Below are positions 5,585 through 11,853 of a stretch of 11,853 nucleotides of DNA, piece by piece. The position numbers were made by a program, and so were the translations under genes. Position 1 is the stretch's first letter. The number at the start of each line of letters is the position of its first letter. The stretch is taken from assembly GCA_902805985.1 (NCBI GenBank), contig CADCUW010000493.1, positions 1 through 11,853 of the forward strand, read 5' to 3'. Source of the stretch: an uncultured Rubrobacteraceae bacterium (GTDB taxonomy: Bacteria > Actinomycetota > Rubrobacteria > Rubrobacterales > Rubrobacteraceae). The notes below the pieces were generated by a model, which was given only the letters and a program-made list of their open reading frames with translations, was not told the origin of the DNA and did no database searches.

Positions 5585-6925
5585 CTAGCTCGGAGCCTGG
5601 TCGGCGATGCTCTGAAGCTCCGTCTGGAGCGAGCTTATGGCCTCCTGGGGCGAGGCGTCGCCGCCGAGGGAAGCGTTGAACTGCTCGGCCATCTGCAGAG
5701 ACATGTCCGAGTAGACCGGCGAGACCGGGCGTGGGACCGTGTTCTTGAGGGCCTCCCCCGCCAGCCTGACCGCGGGCACGCTCTCCTTGATCTCGGCGTC
5801 GTCGTAGAGGGCCGTCAAAGTTGGCAGGTAGGAGCCGCCCAAGGAGTAGAACTTCTGCTGCTCGGGCGCCGTCATGAACTTGACGAACTCCCAGGCGGCG
5901 TCCTGGGCCTCGGGGTCGGCGAAGGCGTTTATGAAGAAGTTCCACCCGCCGAGGCCGCTGACGCTCTCGCCCCCCTCGCCGGCCGGCAACGGCGCTATGT
6001 CTATCATTTCGGGATCTATGAAGTTCTCCGTGCCGGCCAGGCTGTACATGTAAGGCCAGTTGCGGCAGAAGATGGCGTCGCCCCCGAGGAAGGGCGCCTC
6101 GCACTCGGGCTCGGCGTAGGTACTCACGGCCTGCGGCGCGACCCCGTCGGAGACCATGCTCCTCTGTGCCTCGAGACCAGCGACCGACTCCGGGCTGTCG
6201 ATAGTGACCTTGCTCGCGTCGTTGGGGTCGAGCACCGACCCACCGTAACTGTTGATGTACTCCAGACCGTTGACCGTGCCGCCCTCGTACTCGGCTCCCT
6301 GGAAGACGAAGCCGAACTTCGTACCCTCGTCCTGCATGATCTGCTGGGCCTGCTCCTTGAGCTCGTCCCAGGTTGTGGGCGGTCCGGAGAAGCCGGCCTT
6401 CTCGAGGAGGTCCTTGCGGTAGTAGAGGAGGCCCGCGTCCGTAAACCACGGCACACCGTAGACGTTGCCCTCGTAGGTGTTCGACTCCACCGGCCCCTGC
6501 AAGAACTTGCTTCGCATGCTTTCGGTAAAGCGGTCTGAGAGGTCGATGATGTAGCTGTTGGCGGCGAACTGGGCCGGCCAGATGACGTCGCCCCCGATCA
6601 GGGTGAGGCTGCCGTCCTGGGCCTGGAACTGGGTGCGGAGCTGGTCGAAGTACTGCCCCGTGTCTGAGGGCATGACCCGCCACTTGGCCGAGATGTCGTT
6701 ATTCTGCTTGTTGAACTGGTCGATCAGCTTCTGGAGCGTGCCGGAGGCCTCGCGCCCGAAGCCGACCGTGATCTCGCCGTTGAAGCTCCCGCCCCCGCCG
6801 CCGCAACCGGCAGCCCCGAGCAGCGTCGCCCCCGCAAGCCCCGCGCCGCCCATCTTCAGGAAGTCGCGCCGGTTGAACCGGCGACCTCCCAACATACTGG
6901 TCTTTCCGTAGAACTTTCGCGTCAT
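5585..6925 (-). CDS. sugar-binding lipoprotein of ABC transporter, Tat-exported
   Basis: This is the extracellular solute-binding protein (family 1, trehalose/maltose-like) that feeds sugar to the permeases. The N-terminus has a twin-arginine signal, NRRDFLK (residues 18-24, RR at 19-20), a hydrophobic Gly/Ala/Leu segment and a lipobox LLGAAGC with Cys41 as the lipidated residue, followed by a glycine-run linker. So it should fold in the cytoplasm, cross by Tat and anchor to the membrane. Typical blocks include YGVPWFTDAGLLYYRKDLLEKAGF, TTWDEL, NWPYMYSL and WEFVKFMTAPEQQ. The 446 residues are a normal length. ATG 6925 has AAGGGA 9 bases upstream; Met11 would also leave the Tat signal intact. 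It is the second gene of the core cluster, with stem-loops both before and after. The substrate is not proven; a NagZ-like hydrolase upstream leaves amino-sugar oligosaccharides open. Confidence 0.93.
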   Translation of the reverse strand: MTRKFYGKTSMLGGRRFNRRDFLKMGGAGLAGATLLGAAGCGGGGGSFNGEITVGFGREASGTLQKLIDQFNKQNNDISAKWRVMPSDTGQYFDQLRTQFQAQDGSLTLIGGDVIWPAQFAANSYIIDLSDRFTESMRSKFLQGPVESNTYEGNVYGVPWFTDAGLLYYRKDLLEKAGFSGPPTTWDELKEQAQQIMQDEGTKFGFVFQGAEYEGGTVNGLEYINSYGGSVLDPNDASKVTIDSPESVAGLEAQRSMVSDGVAPQAVSTYAEPECEAPFLGGDAIFCRNWPYMYSLAGTENFIDPEMIDIAPLPAGEGGESVSGLGGWNFFINAFADPEAQDAAWEFVKFMTAPEQQKFYSLGGSYLPTLTALYDDAEIKESVPAVRLAGEALKNTVPRPVSPVYSDMSLQMAEQFNASLGGDASPQEAISSLQTELQSIADQAPS

Positions 6926-6959
6926 TCTTTGCTGTCCCTTTCCGTGGTTTGGGCCGCCC

Positions 6960-7042
6960 GGGAGACACTCCCCCGACGGACGCCGGACGCGGCCCGACGG
7001 ACCGTTCCGTCGTAGGCCGCGTCCGGCAAGAATTCCATTCTT
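6960..7042 (-). other. three consecutive stem-loops in the ATPase/binding-protein spacer
   Basis: The 119-base gap is mostly inverted repeats. AAGAAT (7028-7033) pairs with ATTCTT (7037-7042). GCCGGACGCGGCC (6982-6994) pairs perfectly with GGCCGCGTCCGGC (7015-7027), and inside it CGACGGA (6995-7001) pairs with TCCGTCG (7006-7012), giving a nearly continuous 20-bp hairpin with a CCGT loop and a 2-base bulge. GGGAG (6960-6964) pairs with CTCCC (6968-6972). The decamer CCCGACGGAC also occurs twice (6972-6981, 6993-7002). On the transcribed strand no T-run follows the large hairpin, so it is probably a cleavage barrier, attenuator or protein site rather than a plain terminator. Confidence 0.7.
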
Positions 7043-7044
7043 TT

Positions 7045-8271
<1,227 letters not shown>

Positions 8272-8358
8272 ACCACTTCCTCCTTCCGCTCCCAAGAACG
8301 GTTGTCTGCCCGGAGCCCCCTGGCGCTCGCGGACGGTTTCACCCCTATATGTGGCAGC

Positions 8359-8364
8359 ATTCTA
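8359..8364 (-). promoter_or_regulatory. possible -10 box for the transporter operon
   Basis: In the 102-base gap between the glycoside hydrolase stop and the ATPase ATG, the minus strand reads TAGAAT (5 of 6 to TATAAT). I found no convincing -35 hexamer at 17 bases. Start of transcription here would leave a leader of about 80 bases. An imperfect palindrome, GAGC (8313-8316) with GCTC (8325-8328), lies within that leader and could be an operator, but it is weak. Confidence 0.25.
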
Positions 8365-8373
8365 CCTAATGTG

Positions 8374-9555
8374 TCAGCCCCGCGCGAAACCGTAAGTCTC
8401 CTTGACCTCGATCAGACGCCGCACGGAAGCCCGTATTCTCTCTTCCGGTATCTCCCCGGACTCGACCGCCGCCACCACCGCGTCGTAGGCGTCGGCCTGC
8501 TGCCCGGGCGGGCTCGAGACCACGAGCAGGTCGGCCCCGGCCTTTACGGCCTCGACCGCCGCCCGCCCCGGCGTCCCCCCACCCGAAGCCCCCGCCATCG
8601 CGAGGTCGTCCGTGACCACCACCCCATCGAAGCCGACCTCGTTCCGCAACAAGTCCATCCACCTCGGGGAGAGGCTGGCGGGCCGCTCCGCGTCCACGGC
8701 CGGGTAGAGCAGGTGCCCGGCCATCACCATCGGGACGCCTGCCTCCACAGCCGCGCGGAAGGGCGGCAGGTCGTAGGATCGGACAGTCTTCATGTCGTGG
8801 TCGACGACAGGGAGCTCTTCGTGCGAGTCCGAGGCGGCCGGGCCGTGGTTCGGGAAGTGCTTGGCCGCCGAGGCGATCCCGGCCCCCTCGAAACCCTCCA
8901 CGGCCTCCGCGCCCATGCTGGAGACCAGATCGGGGTCCTCGCCGTAGGAGCGGTTGCCGATGGCGGCCCCGAAGCCCGTGTCCACCACCGGCGCGAAGTT
9001 CGTGTTCACCCCCGCCCGCAGGAGCTCCTCCCCGATCTCCGCCGCCACCGCCCTCGCCTCGGCCGGGTCTCCCCTCCTCCCGACCTCGGCAGCCGCCGGC
9101 TGCGGCGCAACCCAGGGTGCCGAGGCGATGTCCCCGCCCTCCTGGTCGACCGCGACGAAGAGCGGCACCGCGGGCTCCGTCCGCAGGGAGAGCCTCTGGA
9201 GAGAAGCCGTCAGCTCCCTGACCTGGTCCTCGCTCTCCATGTTGTAGCCAAAGAGGATCACACCCCCTACGTTCCTCTCCCGCACCATCTTCTCGATAAA
9301 GTAATCCGGCTCTGTCCCGCCGACGCTGACCACGAACATCTGTCCCACCATCTCACGAACGCTCATGCGGTCCGCCTCCGACTCTTCCCTCGCGGTCTTT
9401 TCGGCCCGGGCGGCCTTCTCCCGCTCCCCTTCGTCCGCGCTCCGGCGCTGTTCGTTGCCGGCGCACGCGGATACCAGGAGAAGCGGGATGAGGCACAGCG
9501 CGAGCAGGGCCCCCCGGGTCTGTTGTGCGTGCTTCACTCTCGCGCTCCGCTCCAT
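8374..9555 (-). CDS. lipoprotein glycoside hydrolase family 3 (beta-N-acetylhexosaminidase-like)
   Basis: NagZ-type family 3 enzymes remove N-acetylglucosamine from glycans such as peptidoglycan fragments. The N-terminus is a lipoprotein signal (ALLALCLIPLLLVSAC, lipid-bearing Cys31), then a charged Arg/Glu/Ala linker, so the enzyme acts outside the membrane. The TIM-barrel domain shows VAVDQEGG, NFAPVVD, IGNRSYGEDP, the NagZ acid/base motif KHFPNHGPAASDSH (residues 232-245; Asp243 and His245 form the dyad) and the nucleophile region VVTDDLAMAG (one of Asp316/317). Unusual points are Asn in place of Gly in KHFPGHG and no Arg after QEGG. The length of 393 is normal for a one-domain enzyme. ATG 9555 has only a weak ribosome site; GTG 9537, with GGAG 7 bases upstream, is a real alternative and still gives a full signal peptide. 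The frame stays open far upstream into the helicase gene, but that part is antisense shadow. It lies upstream of, and in line with, the sugar transporter. Confidence 0.9.
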   Translation of the reverse strand: MERSARVKHAQQTRGALLALCLIPLLLVSACAGNEQRRSADEGEREKAARAEKTAREESEADRMSVREMVGQMFVVSVGGTEPDYFIEKMVRERNVGGVILFGYNMESEDQVRELTASLQRLSLRTEPAVPLFVAVDQEGGDIASAPWVAPQPAAAEVGRRGDPAEARAVAAEIGEELLRAGVNTNFAPVVDTGFGAAIGNRSYGEDPDLVSSMGAEAVEGFEGAGIASAAKHFPNHGPAASDSHEELPVVDHDMKTVRSYDLPPFRAAVEAGVPMVMAGHLLYPAVDAERPASLSPRWMDLLRNEVGFDGVVVTDDLAMAGASGGGTPGRAAVEAVKAGADLLVVSSPPGQQADAYDAVVAAVESGEIPEERIRASVRRLIEVKETYGFARG

Positions 9556-9609
9556 GGGGCCTGTACCTTGCGCCGCCAGTCTACCGGTGAGGGGCCGGGA
9601 GTTCTGGGG

Positions 9610-9624
9610 TATGCTTTTGAAGAC
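9610..9624 (+). promoter_or_regulatory. possible -10 box of the helicase operon
   Basis: TATGCT (9610-9615, 4 of 6 to TATAAT) places +1 near 9622, only about three bases before the GTG start, so the transcript would be almost leaderless. No good -35 element is seen. The 69-base spacer (9556-9624) must also hold the promoter for the divergent glycoside hydrolase; TAGACT on the minus strand near 9580-9585 is a weak candidate. Confidence 0.25.
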
Positions 9625-10995
9625 GTGATCGAGCTTCACTACGAGTCGGGCACCCTCGTCGCGACCGGCGCCTCCTCCGGCCTCCCGGAGCCTTTTGTCT
9701 GGGACGGCCGCACCCGCCAGTGGCGGGCCCCGGCGGGCGCCTACCGCAAGGTCGTGCTGAGCCTGCGCGAATCCGGGACGCCGCACGAGGACCACGCCGC
9801 CGCCTTCGAGAAGGCACCGCTGGAGTCGCGGGTGGCGATGGAGCCGCGCCCCTACCAGCGGGAGGCGCTCGCGGCGTGGGGCCGGGAGGGCCTGCGCGGG
9901 GTCGTCGTGCTGCCAACGGGAGCCGGCAAGACGGCCGTGGCGGTGAGCGCGATGGAGCGGGTCGGGCGGAGCACGCTCGTAGTGGTCCCGACGCTCGCGC
10001 TCCTGAAGCAATGGTACTCGGTGCTCTCGGACGCGTTCGGCGGCTCGGTGACGGTGGGGCTCTTGGGCGGCGGGTACCACGAGATCACACCCCTGACTGT
10101 CACCACCTACGACTCCGCCTACATCCACGCCGAGCGCTACGGCGACCGCTTCGCCCTCGCCGTCTACGACGAGGTCCACCACCTCCCCGCCCCGAAGAAC
10201 GCTATCATCCCGAAGATGCTCCTCGCCCCGTACTCGCTCGGGCTCACCGCCACCCCCGAGCGCCCCGACGGTGGGCACGACCTGCTTCCGCAGCTTGCGG
10301 GGCCCGTCGTGTACCGGCGTTCGCCGGAGGACCTGGCGGGGACCTACCTGGCGCCGTTCGAGTTGGTGCGGATGCCGATAGAGCTCACGGCCCAGGAGCG
10401 CTTCGACTACGCGCAGGCCGAGGCGGTCTACCGGGACTTTCTGGAGAAGCACCGGCTGCCGATGCGCTCCCCAGAGGACTGGCAACGGTTCATCATGGTC
10501 GCCTCCACGAGCCACTCCGGGGGGAGGGAGGCGCTTCTGGCGGCGCGGCGGCGGCGTGAGATCCGGGAGGGCGCGATGAGGAAGGGCGTCACCCTCGAAG
10601 CGCTGCTCCGCCAGCACTGGGACGACAGGTGCATAGTGTTCACCAAGAGCGTCGAGGAGGTCTACGCGCTCTCCCGCCGGTTCCTGATCCCGGGCATAAC
10701 CTACGAGACGCCCGCCAGGGAGCGCAAGGAGATCCTGGACAGGTTCCGGAGTGGCCGCTACCGGGCCATCATCGCCTCGGACGTTCTCAACGAGGGCGTG
10801 GACGTCCCGGACGCGAACGTCGCCATCATCCTCGCCGGCAGCGCCTCCCAGCGCGAGTACGTCCAGCGCCTCGGGCGCATCCTCCGCCCGAAGGAGGACA
10901 AGCGGGCCGTCCTCTACGAGCTCGTCACCGCCGCGACCGGCGAGGAGGCTGCCTCCCGTCGCCGCAGGGAGTCCTTCCGGGGGGCGCCGGCCTAG
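9625..10995 (+). CDS. XPB-type superfamily 2 DNA helicase
   Basis: XPB is a 3'-5' DNA helicase/translocase acting in nucleotide excision repair. The 456-residue product closely matches the short archaeal form. An N-terminal damage-recognition-like domain (about 1-70; ELHYESGTLVATG) is followed by RPYQREALAAW, Walker A PTGAGKT (97-103), VVPTLALLKQW, DEVHH (182-186), LTATPER (207-213), a thumb-like insertion (about 235-300), then FTKSVEEVYALSRRF, SDVLNEGVDVPDA and motif VI QRLGRILRP (414-422). The XPB RED motif reads Arg-Pro-Asp (213-215) instead of Arg-Glu-Asp. GTG 9625 is chosen because the sequence from there aligns with the start of the archaeal proteins and upstream codons belong to the promoter spacer; the frame remains open for over 1.7 kb upstream only by GC bias. 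Its TAG overlaps the GTG of the Bax1 gene. Confidence 0.95.
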   Translation: MIELHYESGTLVATGASSGLPEPFVWDGRTRQWRAPAGAYRKVVLSLRESGTPHEDHAAAFEKAPLESRVAMEPRPYQREALAAWGREGLRGVVVLPTGAGKTAVAVSAMERVGRSTLVVVPTLALLKQWYSVLSDAFGGSVTVGLLGGGYHEITPLTVTTYDSAYIHAERYGDRFALAVYDEVHHLPAPKNAIIPKMLLAPYSLGLTATPERPDGGHDLLPQLAGPVVYRRSPEDLAGTYLAPFELVRMPIELTAQERFDYAQAEAVYRDFLEKHRLPMRSPEDWQRFIMVASTSHSGGREALLAARRRREIREGAMRKGVTLEALLRQHWDDRCIVFTKSVEEVYALSRRFLIPGITYETPARERKEILDRFRSGRYRAIIASDVLNEGVDVPDANVAIILAGSASQREYVQRLGRILRPKEDKRAVLYELVTAATGEEAASRRRRESFRGAPA

Positions 10996-11853
10996 TGCTG
11001 CGCGGGGAGCACGTCATCGCCCGCCTCGCGCGGGGTAGGCTAGTCCCCCACCGCCTCTCGCCCGACGACGGGCGCGTCGTGGAGGTGGCCCGGGAGCTGT
11101 GCGCCGTGTACGCGGCCAACCTGCGCGGGCCGAGGGCGGATCTCGAAGCCCGGCTCACCGGCCTGGAAGAGGAATTGGGCCCCAGGCTCGACGCGCGGCG
11201 GGGGTTCAAGATCGTACGGGCGCTCGCGAAGCTTCTGGAGGAGTTGGCGACGTGGGAAGCACCGACGGAGGCGGATCCGTACACGGTCAGGACCAGGGTC
11301 TTCGAGCTCGCCGCCGCCCTCCCGGAACCGCCGGCGGGCGAGCCGGGCCTGCTAGAAGCCCCGACCCGCGACGACGTTCTCCTTAGGGTCGCCACCGAGA
11401 CCGGCCTCGAAGACGTCTCCGGTATCATGTACGCCGACCGGCAGGGGGCGCAGCTTCTCGGCGCGTTCGAGGAGCCCTCGCCCGAGGGGTTGATCGAGCG
11501 CTACAACGTCGCCCAGGTACAGGGCGTGCTCTACGCGGCCAAAGAGCTTGTAGTCGATCTGGACGAGGGCGCCGACGCCAGGCTCGTCTTCCACTACGTC
11601 AAGAAGATGGCCCTGATCTACCGCCTGGAGCCGACACCTTACGGCTACCGCCTCCACCTCGACGGCCCCCTCTCCATCTTCGGCGGCACGCGCAAGTACG
11701 GCCTCCGCCTCGCCAAGTTCCTCCCCGGCCTGCTCCTCACCTCCCCCTGGCGCCTCTCGGCCAACGTCGAGTGGAAGGGCCGCGACGCCCTCCTGGAGCT
11801 CGACTCCGGGAAGAACGACCTCAAGAGCCACTACCTCGGGCCGAAAGACGCCA
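10995..11853 (+). CDS. Bax1/DUF790 nuclease, XPB partner (partial)
   Basis: Bax1 binds XPB in archaea and acts as a metal-dependent nuclease cutting at repair bubbles or flaps next to the helicase. From GTG 10995, 286 residues are visible and the frame runs off the window without a stop. An N-terminal helical part (about 1-120, LRGEHVIARLARGRLVPHRL) is followed by the family core: MYADRQG (145-151), LIERYNVAQVQGVLY (166-180), VFHYVKKMALIYRLEP, DGPLSIFGGTRKYGLRLAKFLP (223-244) and SANVEWKGRDALLELD. The acidic residues around 139-148 and Tyr170 lie where the family nuclease site is expected, but I cannot verify exact equivalence. The G of the GTG is the last base of the helicase stop (TAGTG), implying translational coupling and roughly matched amounts of the two partners. 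The archaeal protein is around 450-500 residues, so perhaps a third is missing. Confidence 0.9.
   Translation, partial: MLRGEHVIARLARGRLVPHRLSPDDGRVVEVARELCAVYAANLRGPRADLEARLTGLEEELGPRLDARRGFKIVRALAKLLEELATWEAPTEADPYTVRTRVFELAAALPEPPAGEPGLLEAPTRDDVLLRVATETGLEDVSGIMYADRQGAQLLGAFEEPSPEGLIERYNVAQVQGVLYAAKELVVDLDEGADARLVFHYVKKMALIYRLEPTPYGYRLHLDGPLSIFGGTRKYGLRLAKFLPGLLLTSPWRLSANVEWKGRDALLELDSGKNDLKSHYLGPKDA

Noticed and set aside
5471..6538. A 355-codon plus-strand frame opposite the binding-protein gene.
   Set aside because: It is antisense to a clearly coding gene, is Leu/Val/Arg-rich and shows no motifs.
6982..7027. The large hairpin as a terminal inverted repeat of an insertion element.
   Set aside because: There is no transposase or target duplication, and it sits within a compact operon spacer, which fits an RNA stem-loop better.
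9556..10617. A long minus-strand extension of the glycoside hydrolase frame opposite the helicase.
   Set aside because: The extension has shadow-like composition, and the lipoprotein signal peptide marks the true start near 9537-9555.
11352..11831. A 159-codon minus-strand frame near the right edge.
   Set aside because: The plus strand is open throughout and encodes Bax1 family blocks, so the minus frame is a shadow.

Overview
The window looks like chromosomal DNA of a high-GC actinobacterium, most likely a Rubrobacter-type lineage. The reasons are GC-rich codon third positions, a zinc metalloprotease of the actinobacterial DUF2342 (F420-associated) family, a Tat-exported sugar-binding lipoprotein, an archaeal-style XPB helicase paired with Bax1, and promoter spacing that predicts leaderless mRNAs. 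The genus is an inference from gene content; there is no rRNA or other marker to prove it.

Layout. Bases 1-50 hold the last codons of an unidentified gene. Bases 218-843 hold a lincosamide/aminoglycoside-type nucleotidyltransferase gene broken by one perfect 17-bp tandem duplication; removing one copy restores a 202-residue protein. On the minus strand, 992-2340 holds a small unknown protein and a DUF2342 metalloprotease joined by a TAGTG stop/start overlap. A compact divergent promoter region (about 2364-2437) separates them from a short tatA gene on the plus strand (2437-2643).

Bases 2773-9555 are a run of six minus-strand genes. In transcription order these are a lipoprotein family 3 glycoside hydrolase (NagZ-like), then after a 102-bp gap an ABC ATPase (MalK/UgpC type), a Tat-dependent lipoprotein sugar-binding protein, two membrane permeases (MalF and MalG type) and a YhaM-type OB-HD 3'-5' exoribonuclease. 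This is a complete carbohydrate importer. Strong stem-loops lie on both sides of the binding-protein gene, which fits separate control of binding-protein mRNA. The nuclease gene seems to begin right behind the MalG stop, with coding sequence extending upstream of its first ATG.

Divergent from the glycoside hydrolase, 9625 to the window end encodes an XPB-type (superfamily 2) DNA helicase and, overlapping it by one base (TAGTG again), a Bax1/DUF790 protein cut by the window edge. In archaea XPB and Bax1 form a helicase-nuclease complex for DNA repair. The helicase lacks the central Glu of the XPB RED motif.

I found no tRNA, rRNA, CRISPR array, insertion sequence or phage gene. Nothing here is a wholly new system. 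The best leads are the duplication-broken resistance-type gene, the predicted leaderless promoters, the structured spacers around the binding-protein gene, the non-ATG start of the exoribonuclease, and the bacterial XPB-Bax1 pair.
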